Assembly: GCA_910584875.1 (NCBI GenBank) | Contig: CAJUDA010000007.1 | Location: forward strand, 1 to 64,000 | Origin: an uncultured Eubacterium sp. | GTDB lineage: Bacteria > Bacillota > Clostridia > Lachnospirales > Lachnospiraceae | Reading direction: 5' to 3' | DNA length: 64,000 nt | Part shown: positions 26,089 to 33,761 of the stretch, in pieces | Numbering within the stretch: position 1 is the first letter of the stretch | Layout: every line of letters starts with the position of its first letter | Program-made: the position numbers and the translations under genes | The notes under the pieces: generated by a model | Told to the model about the DNA's origin: nothing | The model's database searches: none | What the model saw: only the letters and a program-made list of their open reading frames with translations

Positions 26089-26541
26089 ATGCTGATGTCT
26101 GATTTTTATAGAAACGATCCATTTGACAGTTTATTTTTTGATTTTCCATTTCGTCATGGGAGAGACCGGAGACGGACGGCAGGGAGATCGTCTGCCCCGC
26201 AGAGAAAGAGCCTGATGAAAACCGATATCAGAGAGGGGAAGGACGGCTTTGAGTTGGTGATGGAACTTCCTGGTTTTAAAAAGGATGAAGTCAGGGTTTC
26301 TCTGGAAGACGGATATCTGACGGTGGATGCGTCGAAGTCAGAAGAAGAGGAACAGAACGAAAAGTATATCTGCCGCGAACGGTTTGCCGGAGCCTGCCAG
26401 AGAAGGTTTTATGTGGGGGAAGAGATCGAAGACACGGATATCCGGGCTGAACTGAGAGATGGAATCCTGAAGATCCGGATTCCGAAAAAAGAAGCGAAAC
26501 CTGCGGTGGAAGAAAAAAAGTATATTTCCATTGAGGGATGA
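26089..26541 (+). CDS. Hsp20/alpha-crystallin small heat-shock protein (second copy)
   Basis: This 150-residue paralogue of the preceding gene has the same LMKTDIREGKDGFELVMELP start of the alpha-crystallin domain and the ELRDGILKIRIPKKE end. An Arg-rich insert (RHGRDRRRTAGRSSAPQRKS) sits before the domain and is absent from the first copy. ATG at 26089 is chosen because AAAGGAGG (26073-26080) would be only two bases from the ATG at 26083. It is the last gene of the CIRCE operon. Confidence 0.94.
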   Translation: MLMSDFYRNDPFDSLFFDFPFRHGRDRRRTAGRSSAPQRKSLMKTDIREGKDGFELVMELPGFKKDEVRVSLEDGYLTVDASKSEEEEQNEKYICRERFAGACQRRFYVGEEIEDTDIRAELRDGILKIRIPKKEAKPAVEEKKYISIEG

Positions 26542-26579
26542 AAATGAAAAAGTTCATAAAATCCAACGGAATTTATTTG

Positions 26580-26608
26580 TTGTATCTAACCTGGAAATAT
26601 GCTATAGT
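26580..26608 (+). promoter_or_regulatory. promoter of the antitoxin RNA
   Basis: -35 TTGTAT (26580-26585), 17-base spacer, -10 TATAGT (26603-26608), directing transcription towards the toxin gene's 3' end. Confidence 0.55.
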
Positions 26609-26614
26609 AATAGT

Positions 26615-26710
26615 ATAAAAAAGGAACAACCGCCCACAAAGTGGTTGACCTCCTGCTTGTGATAAGCCTGTCAGCTACCGGTCAAGTAACAAGGCAGGCT
26701 TATTTATTTT
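26615..26710 (+). ncRNA. candidate antitoxin RNA of a type I toxin-antitoxin locus
   Basis: An RNA of about 95 bases is bounded by the promoter at 26580 and a terminator (AAGCCTG 26664-26670 / CAGGCTT 26695-26701, then ATTTATTTT). It converges on the toxin gene and shares the terminator with it. Its segment GACCTCCTGCTT (26647-26658) matches the complement of the toxin ribosome site (26796-26807) at 10 of 12 bases plus one G-U, so it could block toxin translation in trans. Confidence 0.55.
26664..26710. terminator. bidirectional terminator of the toxin-antitoxin locus
   Basis: AAGCCTG (26664-26670) and CAGGCTT (26695-26701) pair. ATTTATTTT follows on the + strand, with weaker T content in the other direction. 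Confidence 0.6.
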
Positions 26711-26790
26711 CGCTTGTCTATGTAGGCAAGCAATGCGATCAGAAATGAACCGCCTAAGAATAACAGGCTTAATATTTCAAATATTGTCAT
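26704..26790 (-). CDS. small hydrophobic holin-like toxin
   Basis: A 28-residue peptide starts MTIFEILSLLFLGGS, has one membrane-spanning helix and ends in a basic tail (AYIDKRK). This is the layout of the short holin-like/type I toxins of Bacillota. GGGAGGTG stands 4-5 bases before the ATG. In the mRNA, the ribosome region GAAAGCGGGAGG (26798-26809) is complementary to an upstream stretch (26865-26877), so translation should be shut off in the full-length transcript. It is too short for ordinary gene callers. Toxicity is inferred from family resemblance and layout. Confidence 0.7.
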   Translation of the reverse strand: MTIFEILSLLFLGGSFLIALLAYIDKRK

Positions 26791-26797
26791 CGCATCA

Positions 26798-26877
26798 CCT
26801 CCCGCTTTCTGTATTTTCCGTGATGGAATGTGCTGAACAGCATTAACAGCGATCGCTGTTTTTAGAAAGCCGGGAGG
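26798..26877 (-). promoter_or_regulatory. self-sequestering 5' leader of the toxin mRNA
   Basis: The reverse-strand RNA has CCTCCCGGCTTTC (26865-26877) facing GAAAGCGGGAGG (26798-26809), a near-perfect pairing that hides the toxin ribosome site. Confidence 0.6.
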
Positions 26878-26912
26878 CTATCCACCTTGTAACGCGATTG
26901 TCCCTGTCTGTA

Positions 26913-26941
26913 ATTCTAACACAGAATTTCTTGTGTTACAA
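26913..26941 (-). promoter_or_regulatory. promoter of the toxin gene
   Basis: Reverse strand: -35 TTGTAA (26936-26941), 17-base spacer, -10 TAGAAT (26913-26918). It gives a leader of more than 110 bases. Confidence 0.5.
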
Positions 26942-26972
26942 TATATTTTGTAATAAGTAAATAAGTTAGGGA

Positions 26973-27001
26973 TTGAAATTTCTGCCAGGATAGGGTATTC
27001 T
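26973..27001 (+). promoter_or_regulatory. promoter of the ZTP-riboswitch purine operon
   Basis: -35 TTGAAA (26973-26978), 17-base spacer, -10 TATTCT (26996-27001). Confidence 0.7.
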
Positions 27002-27011
27002 ATAGATAGAT

Positions 27012-27150
27012 TCCATATGACTGGCGGAAAAGCACTTCGGATGACAGGGAAGTGCCTGTGGGAGTACCCACGGGAAGTATGGAGATGAAAGAGAGCCGAC
27101 CGCCTGGGCAGCCAACCTATGTATTTGGCCGTTCGGGTGATCGGCTCAAT
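27012..27150 (+). ncRNA. ZTP riboswitch (pfl motif)
   Basis: The hallmark pfl blocks are present: CATATGACTGGCGG near the 5' end, and GCCGACCGCCTGGGCA (27094-27109) at the 3' end. The latter is followed by a hairpin GAGCCGA/TCGGCTC (to about 27147) that can act as the expression platform. The genes behind it use or remove AICAR (ZMP), the ligand class of this riboswitch, which supports the call. Confidence 0.92.
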
Positions 27151-27175
27151 TTATATTCTGAAAAGGAGGAAGACT

Positions 27176-27886
27176 ATGATTTCACTGGAAAATGAACTGA
27201 AAAACAATGCATATCCGGGGCGGGGGATCGTCATCGGCAGGACGCCGGACGGAAAATATGCGGTGACAGCATATTTTATTATGGGACGGAGCGAAAACAG
27301 CCGCAACCGTGTCTTCGTGGAAGACGGGGAGGGCATCCGTACCCAGGCGTTTGATCCCTCGAAGCTGAGTGATCCCAGCCTGATCATCTATGCACCCGTG
27401 CGTGTCCTTGGAAATAAGACGATCGTGACAAATGGCGACCAGACCGATACGATCTATGAAATGATGGACAGACAGCAGACATTTGAACAGGCGCTGCGCA
27501 CAAGAGAATTTGAACCCGATGCCCCCAATTATACGCCGAGGATTTCTGGTATCATGCATGTAGAAAACGGATCCTATAATTATGCCATGTCGATCCTCAA
27601 AAGCAACCATGGCGATCCGGCTTCCTGCCAGCGCTATACGTTTGCCTACAGCAGTCCGGCAGCGGGAGAGGGACATTTTATCCATACCTATATGTGTGAC
27701 GGCGATCCGCTTCCCAGTTTTGAGGGAGAACCGAAGCTTGTGGAGATAAGCAGCGACATGGACGAGTTCACAGATATGCTGTGGCAGAGCCTCAATGAAG
27801 ACAATAAAGTTTCCCTGTTTGTCCGTTATATCGATATTGAGACTGGTGAATACAAGTCAAAGATCGTCAATAAAAACCAGAAATAA
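27176..27886 (+). CDS. IMP cyclohydrolase, PurO-like
   Basis: This 236-residue enzyme of the archaeal-type IMP cyclohydrolase family closes the ring of FAICAR to IMP, the last step of purine synthesis. The N-terminal NNAYPGRGIVIGRTPDGKYA and AYFIMGRSENSRNR blocks carry the conserved nucleophile-fold residues, and the middle has GSYNYAMSILKSN. The start at 27176 follows AAAAGGAGG. It is first in the operon after the ZTP riboswitch and is followed by a stand-alone AICAR transformylase. Together they replace the usual fused PurH. Confidence 0.9.
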   Translation: MISLENELKNNAYPGRGIVIGRTPDGKYAVTAYFIMGRSENSRNRVFVEDGEGIRTQAFDPSKLSDPSLIIYAPVRVLGNKTIVTNGDQTDTIYEMMDRQQTFEQALRTREFEPDAPNYTPRISGIMHVENGSYNYAMSILKSNHGDPASCQRYTFAYSSPAAGEGHFIHTYMCDGDPLPSFEGEPKLVEISSDMDEFTDMLWQSLNEDNKVSLFVRYIDIETGEYKSKIVNKNQK

Positions 27887-27915
27887 TACAATACATAGAG
27901 AAAGGAATCGTGAAA

Positions 27916-29094
27916 ATGAAAGAATTAGAATTAAAATATGGCTGCAATCCAAACCAGAAACCGTCCCGTATTTTTATGGAGGATGGCGAACTGCCAATCC
28001 GGGTGCTGAATGGCAAACCCGGCTATATCAATTTTCTGGACGCCTTTAATGGCTGGCAGCTGGTAAAGGAACTGAAGAAGGCGACAGGACATCCGGCAGC
28101 GACTTCATTTAAGCATGTTTCGCCTGCCGGGGCAGCAGTAGGGCTTCCTCTCAGCGAGACAGAGGCAAAGATTTACTGGGTGGATGACCTGGGAGAACTG
28201 ACGCCGCTGGCGGCCGCCTATGCGAGAGCCAGAGGGGCAGACCGCATGTCCTCATATGGAGATTTTATCGCTCTCTCGGATGTCTGTGATGTCTGTACGG
28301 CAAAAATGATCAAAAGAGAATTTTCGGACGGCATCATCGCACCGGGGTACGAACCGGAGGCGCTGGAGATCCTGAAAGAGAAGAAAAAAGGCGCTTACGC
28401 GGTGATCGAGATCGATGCCGGTTATGTACCGAAGCAGCTGGAACGCAAGGAAGTGTTTGGTATCACGTTTGAACAGGGGCGCAATGAGCTGAATATTGAT
28501 GATGACTTTTTTGCCAATGTGGTCACAGAAAACAAAGAGATTCCGGAACTGGCTAAGATTGATATGGCGATTTCCATGATCACCTTAAAATATACCCAGT
28601 CCAATTCGGTTTGCTTTGTCAAGGGTGGACAGGCGATCGGGATCGGCGCCGGGCAGCAGTCCCGCATCCATTGTACGAGACTGGCGGGAAATAAAGCGGA
28701 CAACTGGTTTTTGCGCCAGTCGCCGCAGGTGCTGAACCTTCCGTTTAAGGAAGATATGAAGCGTGCTGACCGTGATAATGCCATCGATCTTTATATTGGT
28801 GAGGACTATATGGATGTACTTGCCGATGGTGAATGGGAAAAAGTATTTACAGAGAAACCTTCGGTATTTACCAAAGAGGAGAAAGCGGCATGGCTGAAGG
28901 AATATGCGCAGGATGTGACTTGTGGCTCCGATGCCTTTTTCCCCTTTAGCGATAATGTAGAGCGCGCATACCGGAGCGGTGTAAAATATATCGCCCAGCC
29001 CGGCGGCTCGATCCGTGATCAGGATGTCATCGACGCCTGCAATAAGCACGGCATTGCCATGAGCTTTACCGGGCTGCGGCTGTTCCATCACTGA
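27916..29094 (+). CDS. purH: AICAR formyltransferase, PurH C-terminal type
   Basis: This 392-residue enzyme transfers a formyl group from 10-formyl-tetrahydrofolate to AICAR, giving FAICAR. It has the PurH transformylase domain alone: KYGCNPNQKP start, TSFKHVSPAGAAVG with the catalytic Lys-His, QSNSVCFVKGGQAIGIGAGQ, and the DAFFPFSDNVERAYRSGVKY end. The inosinicase half of classical PurH is missing, supplied instead by the preceding PurO-like gene. ATG at 27916 fits the ribosome site AAAGGA better than the GTG at 27910. It is under the ZTP riboswitch. Confidence 0.92.
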   Translation: MKELELKYGCNPNQKPSRIFMEDGELPIRVLNGKPGYINFLDAFNGWQLVKELKKATGHPAATSFKHVSPAGAAVGLPLSETEAKIYWVDDLGELTPLAAAYARARGADRMSSYGDFIALSDVCDVCTAKMIKREFSDGIIAPGYEPEALEILKEKKKGAYAVIEIDAGYVPKQLERKEVFGITFEQGRNELNIDDDFFANVVTENKEIPELAKIDMAISMITLKYTQSNSVCFVKGGQAIGIGAGQQSRIHCTRLAGNKADNWFLRQSPQVLNLPFKEDMKRADRDNAIDLYIGEDYMDVLADGEWEKVFTEKPSVFTKEEKAAWLKEYAQDVTCGSDAFFPFSDNVERAYRSGVKYIAQPGGSIRDQDVIDACNKHGIAMSFTGLRLFHH

Positions 29095-29109
29095 TAATGG
29101 AGGGGTTTT

Positions 29110-30081
29110 ATGTACAAAACGATCGCAGATGAAATCATCCGGGGAAGGCGTCTGACCAGAGAGGACGACCTGGCTTTTCTGGTCAGCGGGGATCTGGCAG
29201 AGCTGAAAAAAGAGGGGAACCGGATCCGGGAGGCTTTATGTGGAAATTATGTGGAGCTGTGTACGATCATCAATGGACGCGCCGGACGCTGTAGTGAGGA
29301 CTGCCGGTTCTGTGCGCAGTCGGCACATCATCACACAGGGGCAGAGGAGTATACGATCCTGGATGAGGATGCTCTGGTGGAGGCATGCCGCCGCAGTGAG
29401 GAAGGAGGCGTCCGCCGGTTTTCTGTTGTTACGGCAGGACGCGCTTTGTCCGGGCAAGAGTTTGACCAGACGATCCGTGCGTACCAGAGGATGCAGGAAG
29501 AATGCAGGGGTATCCGCCTCTGCGCCTCTTTCGGCCTTTTGACAGAGGAGCAGTTTGTCCGGCTTCGGGAGTGCGGCGTGACGATGTATCATGCCAATAT
29601 TGAGACGTCCCGGCGGAATTTCCCCAATATTTGCACTACACACACGTTTGACGACAAGCTTGCCTGCATCCGTGGGGCGAAAAAGGCAGGACTGCATGTC
29701 TGCTCCGGCGGGATCATCGGTATGGGTGAGACATGGGAGGACCGGCTGGATATGGCACTCACCCTGGCAGAGCACGGAGCGGACTCCATTCCCCTGAATT
29801 CACTGATCCCGATCAGGGGAACTCCCTTTGGTGAACTGCCAGTACTGACAGAGGACGAGATCCTGCGCACGGTCGTGATGTTCCGTTTTATTAATCCTAC
29901 CGCATATGTCCGCCTGGCAGCAGGGCGTACCCTGATGAGGGAGAATGGAAAAGAGGCATTTTTTGCCGGCGCCAATGCCACCATCACCGGAGACATGCTG
30001 ACGACATCCGGTAATAACAGGCAGCAGGATCAGGAAATGCTGCGGGCGAATGGGTTTGAGCTGGACCCGGAAAATCGGTAG
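29110..30081 (+). CDS. bioB: biotin synthase
   Basis: This radical SAM enzyme inserts sulfur into dethiobiotin. Of 323 residues, the SAM cluster cysteines are C61, C65 and C68 in GRCSEDCRFCAQSAHH. LCASFGLLT, YHANIETSRRNFPNICTTH and the later NSLIPIRGTPF follow the family order, and the auxiliary cluster ligands C95-type and Arg near TSGNNR are plausible. It starts 15 bases after the AICAR transformylase stop, behind GGAGGGG, so it may read through from the purine operon. No biotin operator was seen here; BirA is encoded at 50622. Confidence 0.95.
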   Translation: MYKTIADEIIRGRRLTREDDLAFLVSGDLAELKKEGNRIREALCGNYVELCTIINGRAGRCSEDCRFCAQSAHHHTGAEEYTILDEDALVEACRRSEEGGVRRFSVVTAGRALSGQEFDQTIRAYQRMQEECRGIRLCASFGLLTEEQFVRLRECGVTMYHANIETSRRNFPNICTTHTFDDKLACIRGAKKAGLHVCSGGIIGMGETWEDRLDMALTLAEHGADSIPLNSLIPIRGTPFGELPVLTEDEILRTVVMFRFINPTAYVRLAAGRTLMRENGKEAFFAGANATITGDMLTTSGNNRQQDQEMLRANGFELDPENR

Positions 30082-30093
30082 GATATCCGCATT

Positions 30094-31215
30094 TCATTGT
30101 GCCAGCAATCCAGAATGATACAGGATCAGCAGGGCCCGGTATGTTACGTCACAAAGTTTCCGGGTTCTGCTCCGCCAGTCTACTTCCAGTTGTCCGCCCC
30201 CGTAGGCGCCCATTCCCCTGAGCGCCTTTTCGACATAACTGGCGCGGCATATTCCCTGTTCATCGATCGAATCATAGATGATATCCACTTCTTTTTTGAG
30301 CGGGGGAACAAGATTGTATAGGCCACACCGGCACATATATTCCACCAGATCCAGTAATACAGAATGCTTTCCGCCGGTCTCTGTACCAAGTTTCATGCCC
30401 TCCCTGAATGCACCGCAGCAGCCGACCAGATGCCCGATATCGACGCAATAGGCAGGCTGATAATCTAAGCCTGTGTCTTTCAGCAGCTTATTGAAGGCAT
30501 CGGCCAGCATGGCTATATTCTCGCTGGTCCGCCAGCTGTCTGTATGAGCCAGAATGTCCAGATGATACCAGCAGGGCCATTTTTCGTAGTTGCTAAAAAC
30601 GTAGGCGATTCCCTCGGGATTGATTTTCTCGGGTCGCCTTTTTCGTATTTTCACGATTTCAGTCACCGATTCGATTTCTGTAACCCTGCTAAACGATTCC
30701 AATGCAGAGGTGATTTCCTCTGTGATATCAAAGGAGTCTTCATAGCCAGCCCTTGCAACACAGGCAGCTTTAATAATATCTGACCCGGAAGCTGCATATC
30801 TGTTGCAGTCCGTATCGTGTTCGCCGAACAGCTGCGGGGTAGCGGTTTTGAATGCTGCTATGGCATTCTTCAGAACAGGGGTATCCTTATACACCAGCTT
30901 TTCCCCGAGATATTTTACACCGACCTCCTGGTTTTCATATTGTCCGGCGTTTTTGTTTGCGCCATGAAATCCATTGCCCAGCCAGCCGCTTTCCTTTTGG
31001 CAGGCGATTATATCCTGGATGATTTTTTCCTGCAGAACTTTTTCCTGCAGTTCTTGCTTTTCTTCTTCTGTAATATTTTTCAGAATATCATTTTTAACAT
31101 GATAGACGATCGAAGGATTCGCATTCTGCAGCAAAAAACCGGTTATCCTGCCGAGCATGCTGTCTGGAACATCGTTGGGGCGTTTCTTTTTATCCTTGTG
31201 ACTTATTGTATTCAT
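30094..31215 (-). CDS. conserved protein of unknown function, possible alpha-toroid
   Basis: I do not recognise a named family for this 373-residue cytoplasmic protein. Features seen are an N-terminal segment ANPSIVYHVKNDIL, a WLGNGFHG turn, a Cys-containing DIGHLVGCCGAFREG block, and the C-terminal YGGGQLEVDWRSRTRKLCDVT. Spaced W, G and H residues with many helices resemble alpha/alpha-toroid (terpene-cyclase or prenyltransferase-like) proteins, which is only a guess. GGAGG lies ten bases before the ATG. It is convergent with bioB and precedes no obvious operon partner. Confidence 0.65.
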   Translation of the reverse strand: MNTISHKDKKKRPNDVPDSMLGRITGFLLQNANPSIVYHVKNDILKNITEEEKQELQEKVLQEKIIQDIIACQKESGWLGNGFHGANKNAGQYENQEVGVKYLGEKLVYKDTPVLKNAIAAFKTATPQLFGEHDTDCNRYAASGSDIIKAACVARAGYEDSFDITEEITSALESFSRVTEIESVTEIVKIRKRRPEKINPEGIAYVFSNYEKWPCWYHLDILAHTDSWRTSENIAMLADAFNKLLKDTGLDYQPAYCVDIGHLVGCCGAFREGMKLGTETGGKHSVLLDLVEYMCRCGLYNLVPPLKKEVDIIYDSIDEQGICRASYVEKALRGMGAYGGGQLEVDWRSRTRKLCDVTYRALLILYHSGLLAQ

Positions 31216-31291
31216 ATTTCGTCTGCCTCCTTTTTCATAAAAGAACTGTGTAAATCTTTCGTTGATAAATTTAGATTTCTCTGCCTGCCGG

Positions 31292-31332
31292 AAAAAACAG
31301 GACCGCCAACACGATGTTTGGCAGTCCTGATC
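31292..31332 (-). terminator. terminator of the flagellin-like gene
   Basis: In the reverse direction, CAGGACTGCCAAAC and GTTGGCGGTCCTG pair and are followed by six T (31292-31297). Confidence 0.85.
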
Positions 31333-31346
31333 ATTTTTGCGCGGTA

Positions 31347-32105
31347 TCAGAAAAACAGGGAGAATTTCTGCTGTTCCTGTTCCTGCTGTTTTTTCTGCAT
31401 CAACAGACGGTATGTCTGCAGAAGTTTTTCTTTATCCAGTTCCGTTGCTGCTTCTGCGATATCCGTATCTTCCAGTCGGCTGGCAGCGGCATTGAGATTG
31501 ATGATCGCTTCGGAATTGAATGAGATGGTGTGATCAATCGCATTGCTCTGGGCTCCAATCATACTGCGGTTGGATGATACCATGGACAGTGCCTTGTCGA
31601 TGGTATCGACAGAGAAATCACCGGTTACATCAAAGTCTTCAATACCGAGTGCCTGTAATGTGGCGCTTCCGATATCCAGTGTAAGACCGGAGCCATTGGC
31701 ACCTGACGCAATAAATCCGTCCGAATAGGAACCATCCAGAAGCTTTTTTTTGTTAAATTCTGTATTATTTGCAATGTCAGAAATCCCCTGCTTGAGCTGG
31801 TCGATCTCATCCTGGATCATGCGCTGGTCATCCTTAGACAAAATTGCGGTATTGGATGCCTGGACTGCAAGCTCGCGGATTCTTGAAAGATTATCGGCAA
31901 TGCCGTTCATCGCACCGTCTGCCGTATTCAGAAGGGATTTTCCGTCTTCGGCATTTCTTTTCCCCATGCTCAGGCCTCTGATCTGGGCATTTTCTTTTTC
32001 TGCGATCGCCAGTTCGGCGGCACCGTCTGCCGCGCGTTCCAGTCTGGTCCCGCTGGCGATCTGTCGGTAATAATCACTCCCTGCTATACCTGAAATATTA
32101 CTCAT
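31347..32105 (-). CDS. orphan flagellin-like protein
   Basis: This 252-residue protein has both conserved flagellin ends. The N-terminal part reads IASGTRLERAADGAAELAIA (17-36) then ENAQIRGLSMGKRNAEDG and IRELAVQASNTAILSKDDQ, like the D0/D1 helices. The C-terminal part has NLNAAASRLEDTDIAEAATE. The middle is short (about 90 residues). Instead of the normal flagellin ending in LLR, it ends in a Gln/Glu-rich tail and FSLFF, and the first residues lack the usual start. No secretion or flagellar genes are nearby, so it may be a secreted or structural paralogue. It has its own promoter and terminator. Confidence 0.75.
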   Translation of the reverse strand: MSNISGIAGSDYYRQIASGTRLERAADGAAELAIAEKENAQIRGLSMGKRNAEDGKSLLNTADGAMNGIADNLSRIRELAVQASNTAILSKDDQRMIQDEIDQLKQGISDIANNTEFNKKKLLDGSYSDGFIASGANGSGLTLDIGSATLQALGIEDFDVTGDFSVDTIDKALSMVSSNRSMIGAQSNAIDHTISFNSEAIINLNAAASRLEDTDIAEAATELDKEKLLQTYRLLMQKKQQEQEQQKFSLFF

Positions 32106-32154
32106 TTTCCATCCCCTCCTTTCACTGGAGTGTTCTGTAGTTACTTATATGATA

Positions 32155-32183
32155 AGAATACCATTATTTGCCGGATAATGCAA
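32155..32183 (-). promoter_or_regulatory. promoter of the flagellin-like gene
   Basis: Reverse strand: -35 TTGCAT (32178-32183), 17-base spacer, -10 TATTCT (32155-32160). It is not a sigma-D flagellar promoter. Confidence 0.6.
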
Positions 32184-32196
32184 GATGTTGTCAGCC

Positions 32197-32982
32197 TTAT
32201 TTGATCTGCCGCCCTTCAGTATTGATCGTATAATTATCTTTCATGATCAGCTGGGAGATCGGTACCAGCTGATATCCCTTTTGTTTCAGTGTGGAGAGCA
32301 GCTCGTCGAGAGCTTCTGCCGTATGTTTGCCGCCGTTGTGGCAGAGGATGATCGAACCATTGCCAAGATGTTTATGCTCCGTGACCCGGCGGATGATGGT
32401 AGCAGCATCATAATCTTTCCAGTCCAGACTGTCCACATCCCACTGGATCGGATAGTATCCGTTTTCCCGGCAGACTTTGATCAGGGTGTCATTGTAGTCG
32501 CCATAGGGCGGGCGGAAGACAATCATGTCTTTTCCGGTTAATTTTTTAACTTTTTCATGCGGTTTCATCAGTTCTGTTTTGCATTCCTCTGCTGAAATCT
32601 GCGACATATGTTTATGGTTTTCGCTATGGTTGCCCAGGTCGTGTCCTCCGGCGGCGATGGCTTTTACATCGTCGGGGTATTTTTCAATCCAGCCGCCTGT
32701 CATAAAGAAAGTTGCCTTAACATTGTGTTTTTTTAAGATTTCCAGTAACTGGGGAGTATCCTCGTTTCCCCATGCCGCGTCAAAAGAAATGGAGATCAGC
32801 GGTTTATCCTGCTCCACACAATAAATAGGAAGTTCTTTTTCATGCAAAAGGGAGCTGCTGAGAGTGGCGGCAGTCTCCGGATAGATCATAAGACTGGCGG
32901 ACAGCAGGGCGATCGAAGTCAGCACGATGGCGCCGACTTTGGTAAAAAGGATAAGTTTTTCCCGTTCTGATTTTATGTTCAT
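32197..32982 (-). CDS. membrane-anchored polysaccharide deacetylase (PdaB-like)
   Basis: This is a 261-residue NodB-domain deacetylase with an N-terminal membrane anchor (LILFTKVGAIVLTSIALLSA). The catalytic blocks are ISFDAAWGNEDT (motif 1, Asp), GHDLGNHSENH (motif 2, the His pair that binds metal), FRPPYGDYN (motif 3) and the late WDVDSLDWKD and ILCHNGG motifs. It probably removes acetyl groups from peptidoglycan or another wall glycan; sporulation-linked PdaB proteins have this layout. The start at 32982 keeps the anchor near the N-terminus; the frame is open further upstream. The ribosome site is weak. Confidence 0.87.
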   Translation of the reverse strand: MNIKSEREKLILFTKVGAIVLTSIALLSASLMIYPETAATLSSSLLHEKELPIYCVEQDKPLISISFDAAWGNEDTPQLLEILKKHNVKATFFMTGGWIEKYPDDVKAIAAGGHDLGNHSENHKHMSQISAEECKTELMKPHEKVKKLTGKDMIVFRPPYGDYNDTLIKVCRENGYYPIQWDVDSLDWKDYDAATIIRRVTEHKHLGNGSIILCHNGGKHTAEALDELLSTLKQKGYQLVPISQLIMKDNYTINTEGRQIK

Positions 32983-33045
32983 AGTCGATCCCACGGAAGT
33001 TTTTGGTATAATGTATGAAAAGAATAAAAAAGATATGAATATATC

Positions 33046-33074
33046 TTGACAGAATGAAAAAGTAAGAGTAATAT
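33046..33074 (+). promoter_or_regulatory. promoter of the metal-efflux operon
   Basis: -35 TTGACA (33046-33051), 17-base spacer, -10 TAATAT (33069-33074), directly against the operator. Confidence 0.8.
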
Positions 33075-33103
33075 TAACATATGAATAATTGTTCATATGT
33101 TAA
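33074..33103 (+). promoter_or_regulatory. ArsR/SmtB-type operator
   Basis: A perfect 12-base inverted repeat, TTAACATATGAA-N6-TTCATATGTTAA, begins at the end of the -10. The ATATGAA/TTCATAT core is the usual target of CzrA/CadC-type repressors. Confidence 0.9.
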
Positions 33104-33133
33104 TCGGTGTGAAATATGCGAAAGGAGGCAGCC

Positions 33134-33496
33134 ATGAGTGAAGGACATCACATAGAATGCTGTGAGGACAGGGAAGTTCATGAGGATCTGCTGCGGATCG
33201 TAGAAGAGAAGATGCCGTCAGAAAATGACTTGTATGATCTGGCGGAGCTGTTTAAGGTCTTTGGGGATTCTACCAGGATACGGATCCTGTTTGTATTATT
33301 TGAGGCAGAGGTCTGCGTCTGTGATCTGGCAGAGGCGCTGAATATGACGCAATCTGCCATATCCCATCAGCTTAAGATATTAAAACAGAGCAGACTTGTG
33401 AAAAACAGGCGGGAAGGAAAGTCAGTATTTTATTCTCTGGCGGATGGTCATGTACGGACCATTATCGCGCAGGGGATCGAGCATATTGGAGAATAA
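33134..33496 (+). CDS. ArsR/SmtB-family metal-sensing repressor
   Basis: This 120-residue winged-helix repressor de-represses metal export when it binds metal. It carries both known metal sites. The alpha3N-type site has cysteines near the N-terminus (C9, C10) with C61-V-C63-D64 in the recognition-helix region. The alpha5-type site is D104-x-H106 and H117-x-x-E120, the same numbering as in SmtB. Its helix-turn-helix is LNMTQSAISHQLKIL. A palindromic operator lies at 33074-33103. The ATG at 33134 is 5 bases from AAAGGAGG. Zn, Cd, Pb or Co are possible inducers. Confidence 0.93.
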   Translation: MSEGHHIECCEDREVHEDLLRIVEEKMPSENDLYDLAELFKVFGDSTRIRILFVLFEAEVCVCDLAEALNMTQSAISHQLKILKQSRLVKNRREGKSVFYSLADGHVRTIIAQGIEHIGE

Positions 33497-33518
33497 GGAA
33501 CCAGATTGGAGGCTAATT

Positions 33519-33737
33519 ATGAAAAAGAAATTCAAATTGCAGGATTTAGACTGCGCGAACTGTGCGGCAAAGATGGAAGACGCCATTAAAAAGATCAAGG
33601 GTGTCAATGACGCCAGCGTCAGCTTTATGACACAAAAAATGATGGTGGATGCAGAAGATGAAAAGTTTGATGATATCATGAATGAGGTGGTCAGAGTGTG
33701 CGCGAAGGTAGAGCCGGACTGCCGGATCCTGATGTAG
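33519..33737 (+). CDS. free-standing HMA-domain metal-binding protein
   Basis: This 72-residue protein has the ferredoxin-like HMA fold with the metal motif DCANCA (C12, C15), as in CopZ or the N-terminal domain of P1B ATPases. The acidic middle (DAEDEKFDD) and extra Cys near the end (VCAKVEPDC) suggest Zn/Cd rather than Cu, but that is inference. It is co-transcribed between the repressor and the P-type ATPase, whose own N-terminus lacks this domain, so the two look like a split version of one protein. Confidence 0.88.
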   Translation: MKKKFKLQDLDCANCAAKMEDAIKKIKGVNDASVSFMTQKMMVDAEDEKFDDIMNEVVRVCAKVEPDCRILM

Positions 33738-33761
33738 TCTGCGCTGGAAAGGAGCGAAAAT

